NCBI GenBank assembly: GCA_947565635.1
Contig: CANOGU010000005.1
Coordinates: 18,383 to 82,382, forward strand
From: an uncultured Lactobacillus sp.
GTDB lineage: Bacteria; Bacillota; Bacilli; Lactobacillales; Lactobacillaceae
DNA: 64,000 nt
Reading direction: 5' to 3'
Positions within the stretch are counted from its first letter, which is position 1, and every line of letters starts with the position of its first letter. A program made the translations under genes and the position numbers. Below are positions 1 through 8,496 of this stretch, in pieces. A model generated the notes under the pieces. That model was not told where the DNA came from. It ran no database searches and worked only from the letters and a program-made list of their open reading frames with translations.

Positions 1-1986
1 GAGCCTATCGCTCCAGTTGTACCTGCTCCTCAAAAAGAAGAAACAAAGCCAACTCGTAAGAAAGACTTTACTCGTAAGAAACGTGAAGTGCCAGATTATG
101 AACGTGAAAGAAGCGAACATTCAGATAAGGCACGTCGTCGTAGAAATAAAAAGAATAAACGTATCAACCAAAGTAAAGAAGTCAAGAAGCAACCAACTCA
201 AAGAAAGGAACGTCCATTGCCAGAAACATTAGTTTATGAAGAAGGCATGAATGCTCAAGATTTAGGAAAACTTCTTCATAGAGAGCCTGCAGAAATTGTT
301 AAGAAGCTATTTATGTTAGGTGTTATGACTAACCAAAACCAATCTTTAGATAAGGATACTATTGAGCTTTTAGCAGCTGAATATGGTATTGAAGCTGAAG
401 AAAAAGTGCATGAAGATATCTCTGATATTGATACTTTATACACTAAGGAAATGGAAGAATCTAAAGCTTCTAAGCATCAAGAAAAACGTCCACCAGTTGT
501 AACAATTATGGGTCACGTTGACCACGGTAAGACTACTTTACTTGATAGATTGCGTCACACTAACGTGTCTGAACACGAAGCCGGTGGTATTACTCAGAGA
601 ATCGGTGCTTATCAAGTAAGAATCGATGATCGTTTAATTACTTTCTTAGATACTCCAGGACATGCCGCTTTCTCAAATATGCGTGCCCGTGGTGCTGAAA
701 TCACCGATATCGTTATCTTAGTAGTTGCAGCTGATGATGGTGTAATGCCACAAACAATTGAAGCTATTGACCATGCTAAGAGTGCTGGGGTTCCGATTAT
801 TGTTGCTGTGAACAAGATTGATAAGCCAGGCGCAAATCCTGATCATGTTATGGAACAACTTATGAAATATGGTTTAGTTCCTGAAGATTGGGGTGGCGAT
901 ACAATCTTTGTTAAGATCTCTGCTAAGACTGGTAAAAATGTTGAAGAGCTCTTGCAAATGATTTTACTTCAAGCTGATGTCATGGAACTTAAGGCTGATC
1001 CAGATCAAAAAGCAATTGGTACTGTAATTGAAGCTCGTCTTGATAAGGGCCGTGGTTCAGTAGCAGATATTTTAGTTCAACAAGGTACATTAAAGGTTGG
1101 AGATCCAATTGTTGTTGGTGATACATTTGGCCGTGTGCGTGTTATGACTAATGATAAGGGACGTAGAGTGAAGAAGGCTGCCCCATCTACTCCTGTAGAA
1201 ATTACCGGTTTAAATGATGTTCCAGAAGCAGCTGATAAATTGGTTGTCTTTGATGATGAAAAGACTGCTAGAAGCGTTGGTGAACAACGTGCTAAGAATG
1301 CCTTAGAAAAACAACGTGAAAATGTCCAACATGTTACTTTAGACAACTTGTTTGATACAATGAAGAAAGAGAACATGAAGGAAGTTGACATTGTTCTTAA
1401 GGCTGACGTTCAAGGTTCAGCAGAAGCATTGCAACAATCTCTTGAAAAGATCGAAGTTGAAGGTGTAAGAGTTAACATTATTCACTCTGGTGTTGGTGCC
1501 ATTAATGAATCTGATGTTACTTTAGCTGGTGCTTCAAATGCATTTATTGTCGGTTTCAATGTTCGACCAACTAATACTGCTAAGAGTCAAGCAGATTCTG
1601 AAGGTGTAGATATTCGTCTATATAACATTATTTACAAGGTTATGGATGATGTAGAAGCTGCAATGAAGGGTATGCTTGAACCTACATACGAAGAAAAAGT
1701 TACTGGTAACTTAACTGTTCGTGAAACTTGGAAGGTATCTAAGATTGGTACAATTGCTGGTGCCTTTGTTGATAACGGATATGTTACTAGAGATTCAGGT
1801 ATTCGTGTAATTCGTGATGGTATTGTTAAATATGATGGAAAAGTTGCATCTCTAAAGCGTTTCAAGGATGACGTTAAGGAAGTTAAGCAAGGATTTGATT
1901 GTGGTATCACAATTGAAAACTTTAATGACATTAAAGTTGACGATCAACTTGAGGCCTACGAGATGCAAGAGGTACCTGTTAAATAG
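1..1986 (+). CDS. infB: Translation initiation factor IF-2 (5' end outside window)
   Basis: IF-2 is the cytosolic GTPase that delivers fMet-tRNA to the 30S subunit and promotes 50S joining. The frame is open from base 1, so the true start lies upstream; the first codons seen encode the Lys/Arg-rich N-terminal linker. An IF2_N-like module follows (about 225-400), then the G domain with GHVDHGKT (G1, base 511), DTPGHAAF (G3, base 649) and NKID (G4, near 811), then the beta-barrel and C-terminal initiator-tRNA-binding domains. It leads the infB-rbfA-truB-ribF order usual in Firmicutes; rbfA starts 30 bases downstream with no terminator between, so the two are probably co-transcribed. Confidence 0.97.
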   Translation, partial: EPIAPVVPAPQKEETKPTRKKDFTRKKREVPDYERERSEHSDKARRRRNKKNKRINQSKEVKKQPTQRKERPLPETLVYEEGMNAQDLGKLLHREPAEIVKKLFMLGVMTNQNQSLDKDTIELLAAEYGIEAEEKVHEDISDIDTLYTKEMEESKASKHQEKRPPVVTIMGHVDHGKTTLLDRLRHTNVSEHEAGGITQRIGAYQVRIDDRLITFLDTPGHAAFSNMRARGAEITDIVILVVAADDGVMPQTIEAIDHAKSAGVPIIVAVNKIDKPGANPDHVMEQLMKYGLVPEDWGGDTIFVKISAKTGKNVEELLQMILLQADVMELKADPDQKAIGTVIEARLDKGRGSVADILVQQGTLKVGDPIVVGDTFGRVRVMTNDKGRRVKKAAPSTPVEITGLNDVPEAADKLVVFDDEKTARSVGEQRAKNALEKQRENVQHVTLDNLFDTMKKENMKEVDIVLKADVQGSAEALQQSLEKIEVEGVRVNIIHSGVGAINESDVTLAGASNAFIVGFNVRPTNTAKSQADSEGVDIRLYNIIYKVMDDVEAAMKGMLEPTYEEKVTGNLTVRETWKVSKIGTIAGAFVDNGYVTRDSGIRVIRDGIVKYDGKVASLKRFKDDVKEVKQGFDCGITIENFNDIKVDDQLEAYEMQEVPVK

Positions 1987-2016
1987 GCATCTTTTTTCAC
2001 AAAAAGGAGCTTAATT

Positions 2017-2388
2017 ATGAAACATAGAATTGGTCGTGTAGAAGGCGAAATTTTACGTGAATTGACAAAGATATTACGTAAAGATATTCGTGATCCACGT
2101 TTAAATGATGTCACTATCACAGCTGTAGAATGTACAAATGATTTATCATATGCGACTGTTTACTACGGTATGTTGACAGATGATCCAGCAAAGGAAAAAG
2201 AAGTAGCTGAAGGACTTGATAAAGCAAAAGGTATGATGCGTCACTTGCTTGGTCAAACTTTAACTGTTTACAAGGTTCCTGAGTTGATTTTTAAACGTGA
2301 TACTTCTGTTGCTTATGGTTCTAAGATTGATAAGTTAATTAATCAAGTCAAGAAGCAAGATCAAGAACGCGAGAATAAAAATAAATAA
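2017..2388 (+). CDS. rbfA: 30S ribosome-binding factor A
   Basis: RbfA is a small KH-fold protein that binds the 30S subunit near the 5' end of 16S rRNA during late maturation and cold adaptation. The product is 123 residues, normal for the family, and begins MKHRIGRVEGEI. The KH-type segment around RDPRLNDVTITAVECTND and the Lys/Glu-rich tail are as expected. The ATG follows AAAAAGGAGC at good spacing. It sits between infB and truB, all ribosome or RNA functions. A short GC hairpin with a T-run directly follows the stop. Confidence 0.95.
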   Translation: MKHRIGRVEGEILRELTKILRKDIRDPRLNDVTITAVECTNDLSYATVYYGMLTDDPAKEKEVAEGLDKAKGMMRHLLGQTLTVYKVPELIFKRDTSVAYGSKIDKLINQVKKQDQERENKNK

Positions 2389-2393
2389 ATGAA

Positions 2394-2417
2394 AGAGACG
2401 CCGAAAGGCGTCTTTTA
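2394..2417 (+). terminator. Hairpin terminator or attenuator between rbfA and truB
   Basis: Stem GACGCC (2397-2402) pairs with GGCGTC (2407-2412) around a GAAA loop, followed by TTTT. It lies only 17 bases before truB, so it may reduce rather than abolish read-through. Confidence 0.7.
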
Positions 2418-2433
2418 TTTTGGAGATTAAATA

Positions 2434-3327
2434 ATGCTAAATGGAATTGTAGTAGTAAATAAGCCACGCGGAGTAACCAGTAGTGACTGTGTTTATAAAT
2501 TACGAAAAATTTTACAAATTAGAAAAATTGGACATGCAGGTACACTGGATCCAGAAGTAAATGGGGTATTACCGATTGCAATTGGCCAAGCCACAAAGCT
2601 AATTGAATTGATGCATGAAAAACCAAAGTCATATATTGGAAGTGGAATGTTTGGTAAAGCAACCGATAGCTATGATTTAGATGGAACAACCACTGCAGAA
2701 GAAAAGATAGTTACTCCATTTACAAGTGATGAAATTATTAGTGGAATGAAAAAACTTACTGGAAAGATTGATCAAGTTCCTCCAATATATTCTGCGGTCC
2801 GTGTTAATGGTAAAAGACTTTATGAATATGCTCGAGAAAATATCCCAGTAGAACGTCCGAAAAGAAAAGTAAACATTTATAGTTATGAATTAACTCAAGA
2901 TCCAGAATATGATCCACTAGAAAAAACTGAAAGTTTTAATTTTGCTATTCGCTGTTCTAAAGGAACCTATGTACGATCCCTAGTAAATGATTTGGGAGAG
3001 GAATTGGGAGTTCCAGCTGTAATGACCAGTCTTACTAGAACTAGCAGTTCAGGTTTTGATTTAAGTCAAGCGGTAGATCTAGAAACTATTGAAAAAGAAA
3101 TAGATTATCCTGAAAAATGGCTTCAACCAATTGATAGCTTTTTCGTAGATTTACCCCAACTTCAAATATCACCAGATCAATTTAAAAGAGTTTCAAATGG
3201 AGCAAGCATTAAATTGAATACCACTTATGCCAAGGTAGCTTTGGTTTATAATGGACATATAAAAGCTATTTATCAACGACAAGGTAAAATTTATCGTCCT
3301 GAAATGATGCTTTTAAAAAATGAATAG
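2434..3327 (+). CDS. truB: tRNA pseudouridine(55) synthase TruB
   Basis: TruB makes pseudouridine 55 in the T-loop of tRNAs. The product is 297 residues. The catalytic Asp is residue 39 in the family motif GHAGTLDP, and the downstream GTYVRSLVNDLG segment (near residue 185) is also characteristic. The ATG at 2434 follows GGAG with 8-base spacing, just after the rbfA terminator hairpin. ribF starts 12 bases after the stop, so the two are probably translated from one message. Confidence 0.95.
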   Translation: MLNGIVVVNKPRGVTSSDCVYKLRKILQIRKIGHAGTLDPEVNGVLPIAIGQATKLIELMHEKPKSYIGSGMFGKATDSYDLDGTTTAEEKIVTPFTSDEIISGMKKLTGKIDQVPPIYSAVRVNGKRLYEYARENIPVERPKRKVNIYSYELTQDPEYDPLEKTESFNFAIRCSKGTYVRSLVNDLGEELGVPAVMTSLTRTSSSGFDLSQAVDLETIEKEIDYPEKWLQPIDSFFVDLPQLQISPDQFKRVSNGASIKLNTTYAKVALVYNGHIKAIYQRQGKIYRPEMMLLKNE

Positions 3328-3339
3328 TGAGAGTAAAAA

Positions 3340-4278
3340 ATGAAAGTAATAACCTTAGATTATCCTATTTCTGCACCTATCACGACTAAAAAGGTAATCT
3401 TAACGCTAGGTTTTTTTGATGGGGTGCATATTGGACATCAAAAACTCATTAAAGATGCTAAGCTAATAGCAGAACAAAAGCACTTACCATTAATGGTAAT
3501 GACTTTTGATAAACATCCTAAAGAAATTTATAAAAACGATCATAAATTTGTCTATTTAGAAACTGAGCAAGAAAAAGAGCGTAAAATGGAGAAGCTGGGA
3601 GTAGATTACTTAGTAATTATTAAATTTACTAAAGAATTTAGCCAGCTTTCGCCTCAAGATTTTGTTGATCAGGTGGTAATGAAACTCAAAGCTGATACAG
3701 TAGTCGTTGGTTTTGATTATACTTATGGCCCCAAAGATATTGCTAATGTAGAAAATCTACCTAAATTTGCTAAAGATAGATTTAAAATTGTAGTGGAGCC
3801 AAAACAAGCAATAGATAAAATAAAAGTGGGATCTACTTATATTAGAAAAGCTATTCAGCATGGAAATGTTGAACTAGCAGCTGAGTTACTTGGCCAGCCT
3901 TATGAAACTTCTGGCATTATTGTTCACGGATTCAGACGTGGACATAAAATTGGCTTTCCAACTGCTAATCTTGAAATTTCTGGCTCTAAAGTTTTACCAG
4001 CTGAGGGAGTTTATGCAACTAGAGCAAAGGTAAATGGAAAATGGCATGATGCTATGACTAGCGTTGGCTATAATGAAACTTTCAAAACAAATCATGGTTT
4101 GACAATTGAAACTAATATTTTTGATTTTGATGAAGAAGCCTATGGTAAGCCACTAACTTTAGCCTGGTACAAGTTTATCCGTAAAAATAAAAAGTTTTCT
4201 GGTATAGAAGAACTTTCACATCAATTAGATCAGGATAAGCGTGATATTAAACAATATTTTTATAAATTGAAAAACTAA
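3340..4278 (+). CDS. ribF: Bifunctional riboflavin kinase / FAD synthetase
   Basis: RibF converts riboflavin to FMN and then FAD in the cytosol. The product is 312 residues, the usual length for the two-domain enzyme. The N-terminal adenylyltransferase domain shows GFFDGVHIGH (residues 24-33, with the HxGH nucleotide-binding motif). The C-terminal flavokinase domain shows GHKIGFPTANL (near residue 207). It closes the infB-truB cluster. The next gene, an ABC-F ATPase, is separated by a regulatory leader of about 250 bases and is a separate transcription unit. Confidence 0.95.
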   Translation: MKVITLDYPISAPITTKKVILTLGFFDGVHIGHQKLIKDAKLIAEQKHLPLMVMTFDKHPKEIYKNDHKFVYLETEQEKERKMEKLGVDYLVIIKFTKEFSQLSPQDFVDQVVMKLKADTVVVGFDYTYGPKDIANVENLPKFAKDRFKIVVEPKQAIDKIKVGSTYIRKAIQHGNVELAAELLGQPYETSGIIVHGFRRGHKIGFPTANLEISGSKVLPAEGVYATRAKVNGKWHDAMTSVGYNETFKTNHGLTIETNIFDFDEEAYGKPLTLAWYKFIRKNKKFSGIEELSHQLDQDKRDIKQYFYKLKN

Positions 4279-4359
4279 TTTTAGGGTTACTTTTATATAA
4301 TCTATGTGATAGAATATTTCTATCAATTGAAATTTAATATTTGAAAGAAGGTTACGCCG

Positions 4360-4371
4360 TTGCGTTTTTAA
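4360..4371 (+). other. Putative three-codon leader ORF (Met-Arg-Phe)
   Basis: TTG CGT TTT TAA (4360-4371) is preceded by AGAAGG (4346-4351) at 8-base spacing, a credible ribosome-binding site. It overlaps the 5' arm of the leader hairpin, which is where a stalled ribosome would need to sit to free the antiterminator strand. Very short leader ORFs are known upstream of antibiotic-responsive ABC-F genes. This one is inferred from position only. Confidence 0.5.
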
Positions 4372-4520
4372 TCTTGCAAAATAGCATAGTTGAATTTTAA
4401 TAATTATTTTCTTTTATAAGGACAACTGTGCACTTTTGACAAGATTAAACGTAGATGGGGATCTTCTTTTTTTGCTTAACTAGGAGAAAGTCTACACTTG
4501 TCAAAAGTGTAGGCTTTTTT
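4363..4520 (+). promoter_or_regulatory. Ribosome-mediated transcription attenuator of the ABC-F gene
   Basis: Three mutually exclusive pairings are visible. (1) Leader hairpin: 4363-4391 pairs almost end to end with 4423-4451, for example TTTAATCTTG with CAAGATTAAA and GCATAGTTG with CAACTGTGC. (2) Antiterminator: CACTTTTGACAAG (4431-4443) is the exact reverse complement of CTTGTCAAAAGTG (4497-4509). (3) Terminator: AGTCTACACTT pairs with AAGTGTAGGCT just before TTTTTT (4515-4520). Pairing 1 hides the antiterminator strand so the terminator forms by default; a ribosome stalled on the upstream ORF would release it. AT-rich -10-like boxes lie at 4296-4315. Confidence 0.8.
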
Positions 4521-4535
4521 CGTGAGGTGATTAAT

Positions 4536-6047
4536 ATGAGTAATATTAATATTTCAAATCTTTCTTTTAGATATCAAGATAGCTCAGATAATATATTTAA
4601 TAATTTAAATTTAGACTTGGATAGTAGTTGGAAATTAGGTTTAGTAGGAAGAAATGGAAGGGGAAAGACAACCTTCTTAAATCTTTTACGAGGTAATTTA
4701 AGGGGAACAGGAAAGATACAAGCTAAACTTGAATTTAACTATTTTCCACTTACTGTTAATAATCAGGATCAATTAACTTTATATGCGCTGCAAGAACAAG
4801 TTTCATTTGAACAGTGGGAGCTTGAACGTGAATTAAATTTAATGAAAGTTGATCCTGAACTTATTTGGCAGCCTTTTAATTCTTTAAGTGGTGGAGAACA
4901 GACTAAGATTTTGTTGGCACTATCCTTCATTAATAAAAATAGTTTTCCTTTAATTGATGAGCCCACCAATCATTTAGATGAAGACTCCAGAATGCAGGTT
5001 ATAGCTTATTTACAACAACATTCTAATGGCTACATTGTGGTGAGTCACGATCGTGCTTTCTTAAATCAAGTAACAAACCATATCTTAGCAATTGAAAATA
5101 CCGAAATTCATTTGTATCAGGGAAATTTTGCCAGTTATGAAGATACAAAGACAAAGCGAGATAAGTTTAATCAAGATAAGAATGAAAAACTTCAAGGTCA
5201 AATTAGAAGTTTGAACGAAAGTAGAAAGCGAGTAAAAGGATATTCTCTTCAATCAGAAAACAATAAAAAAGCAAGTGCTCATAAAAATGAAATCCATGCA
5301 TTCATTAATAAAGGTTTCTTTAGTCATAAAGCGGCTAAAATAATGAAAAGATCGAAGAATCTTGAAAGAAGAATGGATAAGAATATTCAAGATAAAAAAG
5401 GCTTAATGACAAATATTGAGTCTATTTCTGAATTAGAAATGAACTTTCATCCCAACTATCATGGAACTCTATTAGAAGCGCAGCATTTAGATCTTACAGT
5501 CCAAAATAAGAAATTGTTTGAAGATTTAAATTTAACTATTAAAAATCATGGGATTGTAGCTCTAGAAGGAAAAAATGGATCTGGAAAGTCTACATTTTTG
5601 AAAAATATTTTAAAACCAGATAAAAATGTGATTTCTAAAGGAAAGCTTGATATTGTTAATGGCTTAAAGATATCATATTTACCACAAAATTTTATTGAAT
5701 ATTCTGGTACTTTATCTCAGTTTGCAGAAAAAGAAAAAATATCTTATGAAAATCTATTAAATATTCTTAGAAAAATGGGTTTTCCGAGAGAAAGCTTTGT
5801 CACAAAAATTGAAGAAATGAGTATGGGACAGCAAAAAAGAGTGGCGATTGCCAAATCATTGGTAGAAGAAGCAGATATATATTTATGGGATGAGCCAGCT
5901 AATTATTTAGATGTGTTTAACCAGGATCAGTTAATTAACATGTTAAGAAAAGAACAACCGGCAATGCTATTAATTGAACATGATAAGTATTTTATTAGTC
6001 AGGTTACAGATAAACGAATAAAATTAGGAGATGTAAAAGCTAAATAA
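4536..6047 (+). CDS. ABC-F family ATPase, probable ribosome-protection antibiotic resistance protein
   Basis: This is a soluble tandem ATPase with no membrane segments, so it is an ABC-F protein and not a transporter. Antibiotic-resistance ABC-F proteins (Lsa/Vga/Msr/VmlR types) dislodge lincosamides, pleuromutilins, streptogramins or macrolides from the ribosome. It has 503 residues, close to Lsa-type lengths. Domain 1 has GRNGRGKT, LSGGEQ and LIDEPTNHLD; domain 2 has GKNGSGKST, MSMGQQ and WDEPANYLD. A long basic linker lies between them. I chose ATG 4536 (GAGGTGA just upstream) over an in-frame ATG at 4455 that lies inside the attenuator. The attenuator supports antibiotic induction. The exact drug class cannot be read from sequence. 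Confidence 0.85.
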   Translation: MSNINISNLSFRYQDSSDNIFNNLNLDLDSSWKLGLVGRNGRGKTTFLNLLRGNLRGTGKIQAKLEFNYFPLTVNNQDQLTLYALQEQVSFEQWELERELNLMKVDPELIWQPFNSLSGGEQTKILLALSFINKNSFPLIDEPTNHLDEDSRMQVIAYLQQHSNGYIVVSHDRAFLNQVTNHILAIENTEIHLYQGNFASYEDTKTKRDKFNQDKNEKLQGQIRSLNESRKRVKGYSLQSENNKKASAHKNEIHAFINKGFFSHKAAKIMKRSKNLERRMDKNIQDKKGLMTNIESISELEMNFHPNYHGTLLEAQHLDLTVQNKKLFEDLNLTIKNHGIVALEGKNGSGKSTFLKNILKPDKNVISKGKLDIVNGLKISYLPQNFIEYSGTLSQFAEKEKISYENLLNILRKMGFPRESFVTKIEEMSMGQQKRVAIAKSLVEEADIYLWDEPANYLDVFNQDQLINMLRKEQPAMLLIEHDKYFISQVTDKRIKLGDVKAK

Positions 6048-6062
6048 TTAAAGGAGAAAAAA

Positions 6063-6689
6063 TTGGTATTTGACTATAAAAAAGAATATAAAGATTTATA
6101 TTTTCCAAAAAAGAAGCCTGAATTAATAACTATTACTGAAATGAACTATCTAGCAGTTTCAGGAAGCGGGGATCCAAATAAAGAAGATGGAACATATAAA
6201 AATGCTCTAGAAATGCTGTATAGTGTCGCTTATACCATTAAAATGAGTAAAAAAGGAGAACACAAAATCCTAGGTTATTTTGATTTTGTTGTTCCACCTC
6301 TTGAAGGTCTCTGGTGGATGAGGGATGATTCAAAAATCGACTACTCTCATAAAGAAAACTTTTCTTGGATTTCAATGATTCGTTTACCCGACTTTGTTAC
6401 TCCTAAAGAGTTGGATTGGGCAGTTAAAACTGCTAGTGAAAAGAAGAAAAAAGATTTCTCGAAAGTAAAATTTTTTAAATATAACGAAGGACTATGTGTC
6501 CAGCAAATGCATATTGGTAGTTATGATGACGAACCGACGACAATTGAAAATATGCATAAATTTGTTAAGTCAGAAAATTATCAAATTGATATAAAAAATC
6601 CACGCTATCATCATGAAATATATTTAAGTGATCCGCGAAGAACTAGAGTAGATCGTGTAAGAACTGTAATCAGACTACCGATTAAATAA
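6063..6689 (+). CDS. GyrI-like small-molecule-binding domain protein
   Basis: A 208-residue soluble protein that resembles the GyrI-like (SOUL/BmrR effector-binding) family: MNYLAVSGSGDP near the N-terminus, GLWWMRDD in the middle, and a C-terminal HHEIYLSDPRR segment. Stand-alone GyrI-like proteins bind or hydrolyse small hydrophobic toxicants. The start is TTG 6063 after AAGGAGAAAAAA. It begins 15 bases after the ABC-F gene and is followed by a strong terminator, so the two probably form one drug-responsive operon. The ligand is unknown. Confidence 0.7.
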   Translation: MVFDYKKEYKDLYFPKKKPELITITEMNYLAVSGSGDPNKEDGTYKNALEMLYSVAYTIKMSKKGEHKILGYFDFVVPPLEGLWWMRDDSKIDYSHKENFSWISMIRLPDFVTPKELDWAVKTASEKKKKDFSKVKFFKYNEGLCVQQMHIGSYDDEPTTIENMHKFVKSENYQIDIKNPRYHHEIYLSDPRRTRVDRVRTVIRLPIK

Positions 6690-6693
6690 ATTT

Positions 6694-6721
6694 GAGCAAG
6701 TACTAAGTACTTGCTTTTTTT
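6694..6721 (+). terminator. Rho-independent terminator after the ABC-F/GyrI-like unit
   Basis: GCAAGTACT (6696-6704) pairs with AGTACTTGC (6706-6714) with almost no loop, followed by seven T residues. Confidence 0.85.
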
Positions 6722-6739
6722 GTTAAAAATCAAATTGAT

Positions 6740-6766
6740 TTAGCACTCTACTTGAACAATTGCTAA
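6740..6766 (+). promoter_or_regulatory. Upstream CIRCE-like operator overlapping the hrcA promoter
   Basis: TTAGCACTC (6740-6748), 9-base spacer, AATTGCTAA (6758-6766). The left arm is a perfect CIRCE half-site; the right arm is degenerate. It overlaps a likely promoter with TTGAAC (6752-6757), 16 bases, TATTAT (6774-6779), so HrcA bound here would block RNA polymerase. Confidence 0.75.
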
Positions 6767-6787
6767 AGTATGGTATTATATAAATTG

Positions 6788-6814
6788 TTAGCACAGAAGA
6801 AAGAAGAGTGCTAA
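6788..6814 (+). promoter_or_regulatory. CIRCE operator in front of hrcA
   Basis: TTAGCACAG (6788-6796), exactly 9 spacer bases, GAGTGCTAA (6806-6814). It matches the CIRCE inverted repeat with two mismatches in the left arm and lies between the promoter and the hrcA start, as expected for HrcA autoregulation. Confidence 0.9.
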
Positions 6815-6830
6815 TGATGGGGGCGAGAAA

Positions 6831-7889
6831 ATGTTGACTGAACGGCAAGAACTTATTTTAAAGACTATTATTATGGACTTTACTCAGACACATGAGCCAG
6901 TAGGTTCCAAGACCGTGATGAATCAACTGCCTGTCAAGGTCTCCAGTGCAACGGTTCGAAATGAAATGGCGGTTTTGGAAGAGAAAGGGCTACTTGAAAA
7001 GACACACTCTTCAAGTGGACGAATTCCTTCTACTGCTGGCTATCGATACTATTTGGATCATTTAATTAATCCAGTAAAAATACCAGCGTCTGTCTATAAT
7101 CAAATTGTTTACCAGTTAGACCAACCCTTTCAACAAGTTAATGAAATTGTGCAGGAAGCTGCGAAGATTTTATCTGATTTGACTAACTATACAGCTTTTG
7201 CAGCAGGACCTGAAACCCATTCGGTAAAAGTTACGGGTTTTAGAATTGTTCCTCTATCTAGTCATCAAGTGATGGCCATTTTAGTCACTGATGATGGTAA
7301 TGTAAAGAATCAAATTTATACTTTGCCTCATCACACTAACGGGGAAGAAATTGAAAAAGCTGTTCGATTGATTAATGATCAATTAGTTGGAAAATCACTT
7401 AGTTCAATTAATGAAGTATTACTCAAGCGAATTGCTGATCATCTTATTGCTCGAGGATCTGCACCGGAAATATTAGATCTCTTACAAGATGTCATTAAAG
7501 ATGCGGCTAGTGAGCAAATGTATGTTTATGGTCAAATTAATCTTTTGAGTAATTATGAAAATGATGATTTAACCAAGATAAAATCACTTTATAAGTTAAT
7601 TGATCAAAATGATGCACTTTCAAGTTTAATTGGTTTTAATCCTGAAGATGAACTGAAAAATGATTCTAGTTCTAAAGTTCAGGTTAAATTAGGTTCAGAA
7701 TTACCATCTGATTTACTTGAAAATTATAGCTTATTAACTGCACAATATAGTGTTGGAAAATATGGTAAAGGAACAATTGCACTACTAGGGCCAACAAACA
7801 TGCCATACTCGCAGATGATCGGATTACTCGAGTATTTTAGGAATGAACTAGCAAAGAAATTGTTAGATTATTATGGTAGATTTAAGTAA
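6831..7889 (+). CDS. hrcA: Heat-inducible transcription repressor HrcA
   Basis: HrcA represses class I heat-shock genes by binding CIRCE; its activity is tuned by GroEL. The product is 352 residues. The N-terminal winged helix starts [13 protein letters not shown] and contains the conserved [16 protein letters not shown] segment (near residue 38) and [21 protein letters not shown]-like and dimerisation parts follow. It is the first gene of the hrcA-grpE-dnaK-dnaJ operon, preceded by two CIRCE elements. grpE starts 11 bases downstream. Confidence 0.97.
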   Translation: MLTERQELILKTIIMDFTQTHEPVGSKTVMNQLPVKVSSATVRNEMAVLEEKGLLEKTHSSSGRIPSTAGYRYYLDHLINPVKIPASVYNQIVYQLDQPFQQVNEIVQEAAKILSDLTNYTAFAAGPETHSVKVTGFRIVPLSSHQVMAILVTDDGNVKNQIYTLPHHTNGEEIEKAVRLINDQLVGKSLSSINEVLLKRIADHLIARGSAPEILDLLQDVIKDAASEQMYVYGQINLLSNYENDDLTKIKSLYKLIDQNDALSSLIGFNPEDELKNDSSSKVQVKLGSELPSDLLENYSLLTAQYSVGKYGKGTIALLGPTNMPYSQMIGLLEYFRNELAKKLLDYYGRFK

Positions 7890-7900
7890 GGAGGTTAGCT

Positions 7901-8479
7901 GTGAGTAAAGAAGAGTTTCCGCATGAAAAAGATTTAAAGGACGAGGTGACCCCAGATAAGGCACCAAAAAAAGATCCAAAAGCAGCTCCGAAAGAGGAAG
8001 TTAAGGAAAATCCAGTAGAGAATTATGAAAAAGAAATTGCTGAATTAACTGCTAGAAATAAGGATCTTGAAGATAAATACTTACGTAGTGAAGCTGAGAT
8101 TCAAAATATGCAAGCGCGCTATGCAAAAGAACGTGCTCAGTTAATAAAATATGAGTCTCAAAGCCTAGCTAAAGAAGTTTTGCCAGCAATGGATAACTTG
8201 GAGCGAGCATTAGCTGTTAAAGCCGATGATGAAGCTGCTAAGCAACTCCAAAAGGGCGTTCAGATGACTCTTGATTCATTAGTTAAATCGATGAAAGATC
8301 AAGGAATTACTGAAATTAAAGCTGAGGGTAAAACTTTTGATCCTTCTCTTCATCAAGCTGTTCAAACTGTAGCAGCAGAAAATGATGAACAAAAAGATCG
8401 CGTAGTTAAAGTTTTACAAAAAGGATATCAATATAAAGATAGAACATTAAGACCAGCAATGGTTGTAGTGGCTCAATAA
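7901..8479 (+). CDS. grpE: Nucleotide exchange factor GrpE
   Basis: GrpE releases ADP from DnaK and acts as a thermosensor dimer. The 192-residue product has a charged, Lys/Asp/Pro-rich disordered N-terminus (residues 1-45), a long coiled coil (about 45-120) with [11 protein letters not shown], and a beta-rich head ending [13 protein letters not shown]. The start is GTG 7901, preceded by AAGGAGGT overlapping the hrcA stop region. dnaK follows 17 bases later. Confidence 0.96.
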   Translation: MSKEEFPHEKDLKDEVTPDKAPKKDPKAAPKEEVKENPVENYEKEIAELTARNKDLEDKYLRSEAEIQNMQARYAKERAQLIKYESQSLAKEVLPAMDNLERALAVKADDEAAKQLQKGVQMTLDSLVKSMKDQGITEIKAEGKTFDPSLHQAVQTVAAENDEQKDRVVKVLQKGYQYKDRTLRPAMVVVAQ

Positions 8480-8496
8480 GAAAGGAAGTTCCATAT

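Noticed and set aside
4455-4535. In-frame upstream start for the ABC-F gene
   Set aside because: It lies inside the attenuator, has no ribosome site, and the strong GAGGTGA before ATG 4536 defines the start.
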